From positions 1-64,000 of the forward strand of contig CAKTEH010000010.1 of the NCBI GenBank assembly GCA_934546935.1: a stretch of 64,000 nt of DNA. Reading direction: 5' to 3'. Each line of letters begins with the position of its first letter. The first letter of the stretch is position 1. Below, in pieces: positions 48,804 through 57,938 of this stretch. This DNA comes from an uncultured Eubacteriales bacterium (GTDB taxonomy: Bacteria; Bacillota; Clostridia; Oscillospirales; QAMX01). The notes beneath the pieces were generated by a model, which saw nothing but the letters and a program-made list of their open reading frames with translations, did not search any database and had not been told where the DNA came from. The position numbers were made by a program, and so were the translations under genes.

Positions 48804-50783
48804 TCAGGATATGTCTGCAAGATCAAGATAGATTGAACCGTTTTCCGCAATATATTCTTTTCGCCCAGCCAAGTTGTCCCCCAGAAGCAAGTCGAAAATT
48901 TCAGCTGTGCGCAGCACATCCTCCGGCATTATCCGGATCAGGCGGCGTGATGCGGGGTTCATTGTCGTTTTCCACATCATTTCTGGTTCATTTTCGCCAA
49001 GCCCTTTAGACCGGGACAGCGTATACCGCTTACCCTCCAGCGTCTTTAGGATTTCCGTTTTTTCCCGTTCATTATAGGCGAAATATGTTTCATCTTTGGC
49101 TATGATTTCAAACAAGGGGCTTTCTGCGATATAGACAAATCCTTTTTCAATCAGAGATGGTACAAGCCGGTAAAGCATGGCAAGGATCAATGTACGGATT
49201 TGGAAGCCGTCGACATCCGCATCGGTGCAGATAATGACTTTATTCCAGCGCAGAGCGTCAATATCAAAGTTTGAAAGATCCTTGGCATGTTTTTTTGTTT
49301 CCACTCCACAACCCAGGACTTTAATCAGGTCAGTAATGATCTCGTTTTTAAAAATTTTATCAAAATCTGACTTTAAGCAGTTTAAAATTTTTCCGCGGAC
49401 CGGGATAATCGCCTGGAATTCTGCGTCGCGACCCAGCTTGCAGGAACCCAGTGCAGAGTCGCCTTCCACGATATAAAGCTCCCGGCGGTTCACATCACGC
49501 GTACGGCAGTCTACAAATTTTTGTACGCGGTTGGAAATATCGACGCTGCCGGCCAGCTTCTTCTTCAAATTTTGCCGTGTGCTTTCCGCCTGTTCCCGGC
49601 TGCGCTTGTTAACCAGAACCTGCGCAGCAATTTTATCTGCGTCGGTACGGTTTTCAATGAAATATACTTCCAGCTGCGCACGAAAGAACTCTGTCATGGC
49701 ATCTTGGATAAACTTATTTGTAATCGCTTTTTTCGTCTGGTTTTCATAGGACGTCTGTGTTGAAAAACAGTTGGTAACAATAACGAGACAATCGAAAACG
49801 TCAGCGGCACTGATGCGGCTTTCCCCTTTGTTATACTTGCCGTTTTGCCGCATATAAGCATCAATGGCGTAGACAAAGCCATTTTTTACAGCTGTTGCCG
49901 GTGCGCCGCCATACTCAAGCCAAGAAGAGTTATGGTAATATTCTGCCATAGAAACGGTATTGGAAAAACAGAATGCGGCGTTGATCAGCAGTTTATATTC
50001 CGGACGGTCTGCACGGTCTCGCCCGCGCCGTTGCGCACTGATTGAGCGGATCGGTGTAAGTCCATTTTCCCCCACGGTTTCCGCAATATAGTCGCTGATT
50101 CCGTTTTCATAGAGGAATTCGGTTTTTTCAAATTTTCCAGGCGCTATCTCATTGCGGAACACAAACTTCAGCCCGGCGTTTACGACCGCCTGCCGCCGGA
50201 GAATATCGGTATAGTATTCGACCGGAATGTTGATATCAGTAAAAACCTCCAGGTCCGGAAGCCAATGGTGTATAGTCCCAGTACGTTTCGTTGCCGCCGG
50301 TTCCTTCCCCATTTTCCCGACAAGAGCGCCTTTTTCAAAGTGCAGGGAATATTTATATCCGTCGCGCCAGACGGTTACATCCATATATGCGGAAGAATAT
50401 TGCGTAGCGCAGGCGCCAAGCCCGTTGAGGCCGAGGGAAAATTCATAGTTTTCCCCGGTATCATTATTGTATTTCCCCCCCGCATACAGTTCGCAAAAAA
50501 TGAGCTCCCAGTTATAGCGCTTTTCCCGCTCATTATAATCAACGGGCATACCTCGGCCGAAATCTTCCACTTCAATGGAATGGTCAAGGTAGCGGGTTAT
50601 ATGAATTACTTTTCCGTAGCCTTCCCGCGCTTCATCGATGGAATTGGAAAGAATCTCAAAAACCGCGTGTTCGCAGCCTTCAAGGCCATCAGAACCAAAA
50701 ATGACAGCCGGCCTTTTTCGTACCCGGTCCGGCCCTTTTAATGCACTGATACTCTCATTATCGTATTTTGCTTTTGTCGCCAT
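48804..50783 (-). CDS. Type IIA DNA topoisomerase subunit B (GyrB/ParE-like)
   Basis: A 659-residue ATPase subunit. The GHKL ATP site shows AVFEILSNSIDEAREGYG (N box) and EVEDFGRGMPV (DxGxG variant with Phe), and the LGLNGLGACATQYSS region forms the ATP lid. The Toprim domain has LYIVEGDSALGSCKLGRD (EGDSA) and VIICTDADVDGFQIRTLILA (DxDxDG). The first gene of the pair, it lies 77 bases upstream of the A subunit and has a consensus promoter. Together they change DNA topology by double-strand passage. Confidence 0.93.
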   Translation of the reverse strand: MATKAKYDNESISALKGPDRVRKRPAVIFGSDGLEGCEHAVFEILSNSIDEAREGYGKVIHITRYLDHSIEVEDFGRGMPVDYNEREKRYNWELIFCELYAGGKYNNDTGENYEFSLGLNGLGACATQYSSAYMDVTVWRDGYKYSLHFEKGALVGKMGKEPAATKRTGTIHHWLPDLEVFTDINIPVEYYTDILRRQAVVNAGLKFVFRNEIAPGKFEKTEFLYENGISDYIAETVGENGLTPIRSISAQRRGRDRADRPEYKLLINAAFCFSNTVSMAEYYHNSSWLEYGGAPATAVKNGFVYAIDAYMRQNGKYNKGESRISAADVFDCLVIVTNCFSTQTSYENQTKKAITNKFIQDAMTEFFRAQLEVYFIENRTDADKIAAQVLVNKRSREQAESTRQNLKKKLAGSVDISNRVQKFVDCRTRDVNRRELYIVEGDSALGSCKLGRDAEFQAIIPVRGKILNCLKSDFDKIFKNEIITDLIKVLGCGVETKKHAKDLSNFDIDALRWNKVIICTDADVDGFQIRTLILAMLYRLVPSLIEKGFVYIAESPLFEIIAKDETYFAYNEREKTEILKTLEGKRYTLSRSKGLGENEPEMMWKTTMNPASRRLIRIMPEDVLRTAEIFDLLLGDNLAGRKEYIAENGSIYLDLADIS

Positions 50784-50833
50784 TTATATCCTCTTTACTG
50801 AAATGGTTGAAATTTGGAACTTTAAACCAATAC

Positions 50834-50862
50834 ATTATATCTCAATTTTGCAAATCTGTCAA
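50834..50862 (-). promoter_or_regulatory. Consensus promoter of the topoisomerase operon
   Basis: On the minus strand TTGACA (50857-50862) and TATAAT (50834-50839) are exactly 17 bases apart. Confidence 0.88.
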
Positions 50863-50920
50863 GGCTCTCAAACTTTTCCTTGTTTTTCCGTATTTTTTTG
50901 CAGTCCGATCCGGTGAAGGC

Positions 50921-51235
50921 TCAGAGCTTTTTTATCAGTTTTACCCGCAGAGGCCTTCCCGTCAAAAACTCAGCGTACGTATCCATCGTACTGCGGGGGT
51001 GCGGGTAAATATCTTTCCCGGGTTCCACCGGTTCATCAATTTTGTACAAATATCCGGGGTGTATGCCGTTATGTTGAATTTTTCCAGCGTCATTATATTC
51101 CAAGCTCGTGGGTTTATGGGAAAACGCTTCAGCAAGTTCCCTCCAGGGTGTAATCGTACTGCCTTCCTTTAATATAGTGAAGGATTTATTAGAACCATGG
51201 TACCATACTGTACCAGCATTATATTGAAATTTCAT
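50921..51235 (-). CDS. Small hypothetical protein, possibly ADP-ribosyltransferase-like
   Basis: A 104-residue protein: VWYHGSNKSFTILKEGSTIT, PWRELAEAFSHKPTSLEYND, then a Gly-Tyr-Leu-Tyr stretch (GYLYKIDEPVEPGKDIYPHP) and the end AEFLTGRPLRVKLIKKL. The early YHGS motif, a middle Y-containing strand and a final strand before PLRV are reminiscent of the short rifampin ADP-ribosyltransferase (Arr) fold, but I cannot confirm homology; treat it as a conserved-looking hypothetical. ATG 51235 lies six bases after GGAGG. It is divergent from an ABC ATPase gene and has no partner gene. Confidence 0.6.
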   Translation of the reverse strand: MKFQYNAGTVWYHGSNKSFTILKEGSTITPWRELAEAFSHKPTSLEYNDAGKIQHNGIHPGYLYKIDEPVEPGKDIYPHPRSTMDTYAEFLTGRPLRVKLIKKL

Positions 51236-51339
51236 GTTCAACCTCCATGTATTTTTAAAGATGTTGGGTTTGAACTGTCTTTTTCTGTATGAAACTGTAT
51301 TTGCTGGGAAAGAATAGGAAAAAAGGAGGAATAAAGAGC

Positions 51340-52026
51340 ATGATTAAGATAAAATCCGTTTCTAAAACCTATCCAAACGGAGTGCAGGCGCTTGACTGCG
51401 TATCACTTAGCATACTGGATGGAGAATTTGTCAGTATAATTGGGCGTTCCGGCTCAGGAAAATCTACATTAATGAATATTATCGGATGTCTGGATAAACC
51501 GACGCAGGGCGATTATGAGATTGACGGGATCCATGTTCAGGAATTAAATGCTTCAAGCCGGGCAAAGCTTCGAAACCGAATGATAGGTTTTATTTTCCAG
51601 GGGTTTAACCTTTCTGCGAAAATGACAGCTTATGAGAATGTAGAACTTCCGCTATTGTTTCGCGGCCTTCCGGCGGCACAGCGACGGGAAGTGGTATATT
51701 CCGCGCTGGAACGTGTTGGGCTGGCCGCACGTGCACAGCATTTCCCGGGCGAGCTTTCCGGCGGACAGCAGCAGAGAGTTGCCATCGCGCGCGCCATTGC
51801 TGCCAGCCCGCCGGTTATTTTGGCGGATGAGCCAACAGGAAGCTTGGACAAAACTTCCGGCAATAGATGCATTGAACTGCTGCATGCGCTCAATGCCGAA
51901 GGGCATACGCTGATTTTGATTACGCATGACCCGGATTTTACCTGCGGATCCCACCGCACTTTCCATTTGGATGATGGCCACTTGTGGGAAGAAACGCAGA
52001 AACTTTCAGTTGAGCAAAGCAGCTAA
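51340..52026 (+). CDS. ABC transporter ATP-binding protein, MacB/LolD-like, without a permease
   Basis: A 228-residue ATPase. Walker A GRSGSGKST near residue 37, Q-loop FIFQGFNL, signature LSGGQQQRVAIARAIA, Walker B ILADEPTGSLD and switch His ITHDPDF are all intact. The type (SGSGKSTLMNIIGCLDKPTQ) is that of MacB/FtsX-like export systems. No permease gene adjoins: the next gene is ftsH on the other strand and the previous one is an unrelated divergent gene, so its partner must be elsewhere or lost. ATG 51340 follows AAGGAGG; an in-frame ATG at 51289 lies before that site. Confidence 0.88.
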   Translation: MIKIKSVSKTYPNGVQALDCVSLSILDGEFVSIIGRSGSGKSTLMNIIGCLDKPTQGDYEIDGIHVQELNASSRAKLRNRMIGFIFQGFNLSAKMTAYENVELPLLFRGLPAAQRREVVYSALERVGLAARAQHFPGELSGGQQQRVAIARAIAASPPVILADEPTGSLDKTSGNRCIELLHALNAEGHTLILITHDPDFTCGSHRTFHLDDGHLWEETQKLSVEQSS

Positions 52027-52047
52027 AATTTAAAACGGCTGTTGTTG

Positions 52048-52084
52048 AAAAAGGCGCCCCTGATGCGAGTATGACATCAGGGGC
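52048..52084 (-). terminator. Intrinsic terminator of the ftsH operon
   Basis: GCCCCTGATG (52056-52065) and CATCAGGGGC (52075-52084) pair perfectly around nine bases; on the minus strand a CCTTTTTCAAC run follows. In the plus direction the T run is poor, so it mainly serves ftsH. Confidence 0.75.
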
Positions 52085-52106
52085 ACTTAATATACATTCA
52101 GCGTTT

Positions 52107-54119
52107 TTAATCCTTTTGGCTTCCGCCATCCAGAGGCGGCATCCACGGCGGAAGCGGAGCCTGCGGCTTGTTTTCCTGATGAGGATCTTGTGTACGCCGC
52201 GCTTCTTCTGCCAGACGGCGGCGCTCATCCTCTTCACGGCGTTTGCGCTCCAGCTCTTCATGGCGGCGGGTTTTCTCTTCTTCATCCGCTTCAATCTGAG
52301 CAATATCGTCGCCCTGCATAATCCGATTAAAGATCTCCCCATCCATTGTTTCATGCTTTAACAAATACCCGGCAACCGCATGCAGGCTGTCAAGGTTCGC
52401 TTTGAGGATTTCTTCACATTTCTGATACGCTTCGTGGATATAGCGCTGGACTTCGTCGTCAATTTCGGAGGCAACTTTTTCGGAATAATTGCGCATTGTC
52501 GTATAGTCCCGGCCAAGGAATACTTCATCGTGCTGTGAGCCATAGGTGATTGGGCCAAGCCGGTCGCTCATGCCGTATTTGGTAACCAGTTTACGAACAA
52601 TGTCACTGGCGCGCTCAATATCATTTGAAGCGCCGGTAGAAATATCATTTAAGATTAACTGTTCCGCAACACGGCCGCCAAGCAATGCAACAATTTCTTC
52701 CAGCATTTCTGATTTTGAATTATAACTTTTGTCTTCGGCTGGGAGATTCAGATTGTAACCGCCTGCACGGCCACGCGGTATGATAGAAATTTGATGAACC
52801 GGGTCCTGGGTTGGGAGGAATTTATTCACCACAGCATGACCAGCTTCATGATAAGCCGTCAGACGCTTGTCTTTTTCCGGAACAACGCGGCTTTTCTTTT
52901 CCGGGCCCATGATTACTTTGACGAAAGCTTCCTGAAGCTCCGGATTTCCAATGCGGGAAAGATTGCGTCGTGCGGCAAGCAAAGCGGCCTCGTTTAAAAG
53001 ATTTTCCAAATCTGCACCTGTAAATCCGACGGAGGTTTTCGCAATTGCCGCAAAGTTTACATCCGGTTCCACTTTTTTGTTTCTTGCATGCAGACGCAGG
53101 ATCGCTTCGCGTCCTTTAATATCCGGAAGGCCGACGTAAATCTGGCGGTCAAAACGGCCAGGGCGCAGAAGCGCAGGATCCAGGATATCCGGGCGGTTGG
53201 TTGCAGCAATAATAATTACACCGTCATTCGCGCCGAAACCGTCCATTTCAACCAGCAGCTGGTTAAGCGTCTGTTCCCGCTCATCATGTCCTCCGCCAAG
53301 TCCAGCGCCGCGATGACGGCCAACCGCATCGATTTCGTCGATAAACACAATAGCCGGCTGTTTTTTCTTAGCCTGATCAAACAGATCACGTACACGGGAA
53401 GCACCGACGCCGACATACAGCTCAACAAAGTCCGAACCGGAAATTGACAGGAATGGGACTCCCGCTTCTCCCGCGACGGCCTTGGCAAGCAGGGTTTTAC
53501 CTGTTCCGGGAGGGCCTACAAGAAGTACGCCTTTGGGGATCCGCGCGCCAAGTTCAGCATATTTGCGTGGGTTGCGGAGAAAATCCACGATTTCCCGAAG
53601 TTCGTTTTTTTCTTCCTCAGCGCCTTCAACATCGTCAAATGTAACTAGCTTTTTCTGCTCAGAACCCTGCTTTACCCGGGCCTTGCTGAAAGACATAGCT
53701 TTCCCGGCTCCACCGTCTGCACGATTCATCATAACGTACCAGAACGCTCCGAAGATGACGATAATAATCAGGTATGGGAGCATGCTGACCCACCAGGGCA
53801 GTTCTGTCGGGCGGATCATATCAAAATAGGTAATAATCCCGGCGTCATATTGCTGCCGGATCAGCTCCCAGGCATCGTCATAAAAGCGATCGACGTCGGC
53901 AAGATCATAGCGAAGGATGGTATTATCTTTGAGCTTCAGGTTTAGCGTATTGCCGTCAAGAACCAATTCCCGCACATCTTCATTTTCAATATAATCCAGG
54001 ATTTCAGAGTAGACATAGTTGTTTTTGTCATTGGAACCATACATAATCGCAATGGTACCAATCAAGATAATCAAAACGATAATGTAAAATCCAATTCCTT
54101 TAAAGCTTCTGTTTTTCAA
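52107..54119 (-). CDS. ftsH: ATP-dependent zinc metalloprotease FtsH
   Basis: A 670-residue membrane protease that degrades membrane and regulatory proteins. Two membrane helices (about residues 9-26 and 114-132) flank a small outer domain. The AAA module has Walker A GPPGTGKT, Walker B IVFIDEIDAVG and the pore and second-region motifs (FVELYVGVGASRVRDLF, PGRFDRQI). The zinc site is AYHEAGHAVV. The last 80 residues are highly charged (many Glu/Arg), ending in a Pro-rich tail. It starts with TTG 54119 behind GAGGTG. Last gene of the gdpP-rplI-dnaB-tilS-hpt-ftsH run. Confidence 0.96.
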   Translation of the reverse strand: MKNRSFKGIGFYIIVLIILIGTIAIMYGSNDKNNYVYSEILDYIENEDVRELVLDGNTLNLKLKDNTILRYDLADVDRFYDDAWELIRQQYDAGIITYFDMIRPTELPWWVSMLPYLIIIVIFGAFWYVMMNRADGGAGKAMSFSKARVKQGSEQKKLVTFDDVEGAEEEKNELREIVDFLRNPRKYAELGARIPKGVLLVGPPGTGKTLLAKAVAGEAGVPFLSISGSDFVELYVGVGASRVRDLFDQAKKKQPAIVFIDEIDAVGRHRGAGLGGGHDEREQTLNQLLVEMDGFGANDGVIIIAATNRPDILDPALLRPGRFDRQIYVGLPDIKGREAILRLHARNKKVEPDVNFAAIAKTSVGFTGADLENLLNEAALLAARRNLSRIGNPELQEAFVKVIMGPEKKSRVVPEKDKRLTAYHEAGHAVVNKFLPTQDPVHQISIIPRGRAGGYNLNLPAEDKSYNSKSEMLEEIVALLGGRVAEQLILNDISTGASNDIERASDIVRKLVTKYGMSDRLGPITYGSQHDEVFLGRDYTTMRNYSEKVASEIDDEVQRYIHEAYQKCEEILKANLDSLHAVAGYLLKHETMDGEIFNRIMQGDDIAQIEADEEEKTRRHEELERKRREEDERRRLAEEARRTQDPHQENKPQAPLPPWMPPLDGGSQKD

Positions 54120-54137
54120 GCGGACACCTCTTTGGAG

Positions 54138-54698
54138 TTATTTTGTATAAATTTCAGGTTTTAAAACGCCTATGTATGGAAGATTTCTATACCGGCTGGC
54201 ATAATCGAGGCCATATCCGACAACAAACTCATCCGGGATCTCAAAACCGCAATAATCAATCCGGACATCTTTCTTCCGGCGCGAGGGTTTGTCCAGAAGC
54301 GAACACAATGCAATGCTTGCAGGGTTCCGCTTTTTCAGAATTTCCAGGACGCTGGCCATGGTGAATCCGGAATCGACAATATCTTCAACCAACAATACAT
54401 GCCGTCCTTCAATATCCTTTACATCCTGCTTGATCGTAATAATCCCCGAGGATTCAGTTGCATCGCCATAAGAAGAGGCAATCATAAAGTCCAGTTCGCA
54501 ATGCAAATCGATTTCCCGGATCAGATCTGCCATGAACACAACAGAACCTTTCAACATCCCAACGACAAGCAAATGTTCGTTTGGGGCGAGCTTACAACTG
54601 AAATCACGGGAAATCTCAGCCCCGAGCTGCTGTACTTTCTCGTGAATGTGATCCTGATCTATCAGGATTTTTGCAATGTCCGCATCAGCGATCCGCAT
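54138..54698 (-). CDS. hpt: Hypoxanthine phosphoribosyltransferase
   Basis: A 186-residue purine salvage enzyme making IMP (and GMP) from hypoxanthine (and guanine) with PRPP. The PRPP motif is VLLVEDIVDSGFTM near residue 100, and MVGMLKGSVVFMADLIREID-like LLVVGMLKGSVVFMADL lies in the first half. The order tilS-hpt-ftsH is conserved in Firmicutes. ATG 54698 follows GGAGG; 14 bases separate it from tilS. Confidence 0.95.
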   Translation of the reverse strand: MRIADADIAKILIDQDHIHEKVQQLGAEISRDFSCKLAPNEHLLVVGMLKGSVVFMADLIREIDLHCELDFMIASSYGDATESSGIITIKQDVKDIEGRHVLLVEDIVDSGFTMASVLEILKKRNPASIALCSLLDKPSRRKKDVRIDYCGFEIPDEFVVGYGLDYASRYRNLPYIGVLKPEIYTK

Positions 54699-54712
54699 AG
54701 GCTTTCCTCCAC

Positions 54713-56092
54713 TCAGCGTTTTTCAATTTGAATGAGAAATAATTCCCGGCTGTCTGCATCTATTGCAGTACGTATATCCACGCCAAACTGTGCAACAGCC
54801 ACAATGCCGCGCGAATCCACAATCACCGGCCACGTCTGCCGCTGCGGCCGCGGAATTTTGCGGTCGATCATAATCTTTTTCAGGCTTGTACCGCAGCTAT
54901 GGCCAGCCAAATGGATTCTATCGCCGGGAAGTCTTGATCTAACCAATAGTTTACCATATATTTTTGAACAGTCAACGAAGAAATTATGAATGCTTTTATA
55001 TTCTACGGCAGGTCCCGAGACAGACTTTAGGGTGATTCGCCATTCGTTAAATATAACGCTCCCTCCTAATAAAAGCGGGATATGCACAATTTCCTCAATG
55101 GGCGGCTGCGCTTTTTTTTCCAGAAATAAGCGTCTGTATTCACGCCGGGCCGATATTCCCGCAGGCAGGCTGACAAAACCGGACGCATGGGAGGACTGGC
55201 AAAGTGCAGCAACCGCATCCAGATGTACGGAAGACAACTGTGGGGCCTGGGCGCCGGCAATTTGATAATAAAACTTTTCAATGACTCTGCTCTGGAGGGC
55301 GGGATGCAGTGCCAACAGGGCACAGATATCTACACTTTGATCAGCGACAATGCGGGAATATGCCTGCTGCGTCTGCTCTTCCAGAAAATCCGCCTCCGCG
55401 CGCAAAGTTTTTAATGTGTGTATACTTGTATGAATCAGCGAAGGATTAACCTGTGCCAAAGCTGGGACAACATGGTGACGAATCCGGTTGCGGGCATAGT
55501 CATCACAGGCATTGCTTGCATCAATTCTATAGTCTGCCCCAACTTCAGCAAGATACTCCCCGATTTGCTTTTTCGAAGCGCAAATCAACGGGCGGATCAA
55601 CATAAAGCCGTCCAAGCGGCGTATTGGCTGGATTCCCGAGAGGCCGCGGATCCCGGTACCGCGTGCAAAATGGAAAAGGGCGGTTTCCAGCGCATCATCC
55701 GCATGGTGCGCTGTTGCGATATAACCGGCACCGGTGCTTTCAGCAAGCTGTACAAAAAAATTATAGCGGACTTTACGGGCGCAGGCCTCCAGGCTTATGC
55801 CCTGCCTGTCTGCAAGCGCTGGGATATCATAATGCGCACAGTAAAATTCCATTTCAGACGACTTCGCAAACGCACGGCAGAAAGCCTCGTCTTCGTCTGC
55901 CTGTGTCCCCCGGATACCGTGGTGAACGTGTGCGGCAAGCAGGCGCAGATGGAGGCGCGGCTGAAGCGTCCGCAAAATCCGGCACAGTGCAACGCTATCC
56001 GGACCGCCAGACAGCCCGCAGATTACAGTTGCACCTTCAGGCAGCATTGCATATTGGCAAATCGTATCCCATACCAGGTTTTCAAGCTTCAT
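54713..56092 (-). CDS. tilS: tRNA(Ile)-lysidine synthetase TilS
   Basis: A 459-residue enzyme that adds lysine to C34 of tRNA-Ile(CAU), changing its reading from AUG to AUA; essential. The N-type ATP pyrophosphatase loop is CGLSGGPDSVALC (SGGPDS) near residue 26, with LAAHVHHGIRG and ATAHHADDALETALFHFARG, all hallmarks. Two C-terminal domains follow, ending FLIQIEKR. It overlaps dnaB by 11 bases. Confidence 0.94.
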   Translation of the reverse strand: MKLENLVWDTICQYAMLPEGATVICGLSGGPDSVALCRILRTLQPRLHLRLLAAHVHHGIRGTQADEDEAFCRAFAKSSEMEFYCAHYDIPALADRQGISLEACARKVRYNFFVQLAESTGAGYIATAHHADDALETALFHFARGTGIRGLSGIQPIRRLDGFMLIRPLICASKKQIGEYLAEVGADYRIDASNACDDYARNRIRHHVVPALAQVNPSLIHTSIHTLKTLRAEADFLEEQTQQAYSRIVADQSVDICALLALHPALQSRVIEKFYYQIAGAQAPQLSSVHLDAVAALCQSSHASGFVSLPAGISARREYRRLFLEKKAQPPIEEIVHIPLLLGGSVIFNEWRITLKSVSGPAVEYKSIHNFFVDCSKIYGKLLVRSRLPGDRIHLAGHSCGTSLKKIMIDRKIPRPQRQTWPVIVDSRGIVAVAQFGVDIRTAIDADSRELFLIQIEKR

Positions 56093-57413
56093 GGCGCAGA
56101 TCTACAGATTTAAAGCTTGTGTATTGCCCGAGCCACTGCAATTTAATCGTACCGGTCGAGCCATGGCGGTTTTTAGCGACAATACACTCCGCAGTGTTGG
56201 CTTCTTCGCTATCACGATTATAATAGCCTTCCCGGTACAAAAACAGGACAATATCGGCGTCCTGTTCTATTGCGCCGGATTCACGCAAATCGGAAAGCAT
56301 AGGCCGCTTATCCTGACGCTGTTCTGCAGCGCGGGACAGCTGCGCACAGCAGACCACTGGGACATTCAGCTCTTTGGCCATGATCTTCATTGCACGGGAA
56401 ATTTCACCGACCTCGGTTGTCCGGTTTTCAACGCGGTGGCCAGTCTGCATCAGCTGCAGATAATCGATTACAATCAAACCAAGTTCGGAACCCAGGCGGC
56501 GGCACTTGGATTTCATATCTGCAACAGTCAGAGCCGGATTATCATCAATATAAATATTGGTTCTGCTCAGTTCTTCGCTTGCATGAGCCAATCGGGCCCA
56601 TTCCTCATCGCTAAGATCCCCGGTTTGCAGCTTATGCGAATCAATCAGCGCTTCGCTGGACATCAGACGCATTCCAAGCTGGTCTCGCGACATCTCAAGC
56701 TGGAAAATAACCACTGCCTTTTTGGAAACTTTCGCTGCGTTTAGGGCAATGTTGAGCGCAAAGCTTGTTTTCCCCATACCTGGACGGGAGGCCATAAGGA
56801 TCAGGTCGGATTTTTTCAGCCCTGTAATATAATGGTCTAGTTCTGTAACACCGGTTGGGATGCCGGGCAGCTGTCCGGCATTCTGCGCCAGTTCATCAAG
56901 TGCGGAATACACATCAAAGATAACGGATTTAATATGGTAAAGCCCCTTGATTTCGCGTCCCTCGCGCACATCGTAAATCATGCGCTCGGCATTTTCCACG
57001 ATTTCTTTCGCGCCGCCTTCACCGGAATAAACGGATTCCAGAATTTTTCCAGCGGCCTGGGCCGTTTGGCGCAGAAGGGATTTATCCCGCAGGATTTTAA
57101 TATATTCGTTCACATGCGCAGCTGTTGGCGTCAGCTCCATTAACTGCATCAGGTAATCCCGTCCGCCGGCCTCATCAAATTTCCCTTCTTCTTTCAGGGA
57201 TTCCAAAAGTGTGACTGGGTCAATTGTCAGGCTGTTTAGGAACATGCGCACAAAAGCTTCGTAAATTGTCTGGTTTTGTGGGAAATAAAAATCAGACGGT
57301 TTGAGCTGTTCGATAACAACAGGGATGCAGTCAGCATCGATCAGCATAGCGCCAAGGACAGCCTGCTCCGCTTCAGCCGAGCAGGGCGCCTGTCTTGCAC
57401 GGATCTCGTCCAA
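56082..57413 (-). CDS. dnaB: Replicative DNA helicase DnaB
   Basis: A 443-residue hexameric helicase. The N-terminal collar domain begins APCSAEAEQAVLGAMLIDAD; the RecA-like domain has Walker A SRPGMGKTS near 205, Walker B LIVIDYLQLM, and the arginine finger region LSDLRESGAIEQDADIVLFL. TTG 57413 serves as start behind AAGGAGGGG. The order rplI-dnaB is conserved in many Firmicutes. Confidence 0.96.
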   Translation of the reverse strand: MDEIRARQAPCSAEAEQAVLGAMLIDADCIPVVIEQLKPSDFYFPQNQTIYEAFVRMFLNSLTIDPVTLLESLKEEGKFDEAGGRDYLMQLMELTPTAAHVNEYIKILRDKSLLRQTAQAAGKILESVYSGEGGAKEIVENAERMIYDVREGREIKGLYHIKSVIFDVYSALDELAQNAGQLPGIPTGVTELDHYITGLKKSDLILMASRPGMGKTSFALNIALNAAKVSKKAVVIFQLEMSRDQLGMRLMSSEALIDSHKLQTGDLSDEEWARLAHASEELSRTNIYIDDNPALTVADMKSKCRRLGSELGLIVIDYLQLMQTGHRVENRTTEVGEISRAMKIMAKELNVPVVCCAQLSRAAEQRQDKRPMLSDLRESGAIEQDADIVLFLYREGYYNRDSEEANTAECIVAKNRHGSTGTIKLQWLGQYTSFKSVDLRHEA

Positions 57414-57447
57414 AATCCGTTCCCCTCCTTTTGCGTTGGATTTGTGC

Positions 57448-57888
57448 TTATTCAGTAATGTTCAAATAAAATGTCCCAACGATCTGCGGAAAAAGCTTTA
57501 CTTTAACTGGATAAGTACCATAGGTCTTGATCGGATCGACAGAAAGTTTTCGGTGGTCGAGTTCAATACCCTTCTGTTCGAGCAGTGCTGCGGCAATTTC
57601 CTGGGCAGTTACGGATCCATAAAATTTCCCATTGGCTCCAGCTTTGACGGAAATACGCACCGTAATTCCCTCAAGATCTTTTACAAGGAGCCGGGCGCGC
57701 GTCTGCTCCTCTTCATAACGGCGCTGGACGGCTTCATCATGCTTCTCAATGGCATTTAATACATCTTTTGTCGCTTCCGCAGCCAGTTTGCGCGGCATCA
57801 GATAATTGCGCGCATATCCGTCGGATACGGTAATGATCTGTCCCTTTTTCCCCTGCCCGCGGACGTCCTGCAACAATACAACTTTCAT
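57448..57888 (-). CDS. rplI: 50S ribosomal protein L9
   Basis: A 146-residue ribosomal protein. The N-terminal rRNA-binding domain is MKVVLLQDVRGQGKKGQIIT plus VSDGYARNYLMPRKLAAEAT, joined by a long charged helix to the C-terminal domain (GKFYGSVTAQEIAAALLEQK). Length and spacing are normal. It lies between gdpP (50 bases upstream) and dnaB. Confidence 0.97.
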   Translation of the reverse strand: MKVVLLQDVRGQGKKGQIITVSDGYARNYLMPRKLAAEATKDVLNAIEKHDEAVQRRYEEEQTRARLLVKDLEGITVRISVKAGANGKFYGSVTAQEIAAALLEQKGIELDHRKLSVDPIKTYGTYPVKVKLFPQIVGTFYLNITE

Positions 57889-57938
57889 AGGTCTTTCCTG
57901 CGGCGCCGCATGCGCCGCTTTCCCCTTTCGATTTTATC

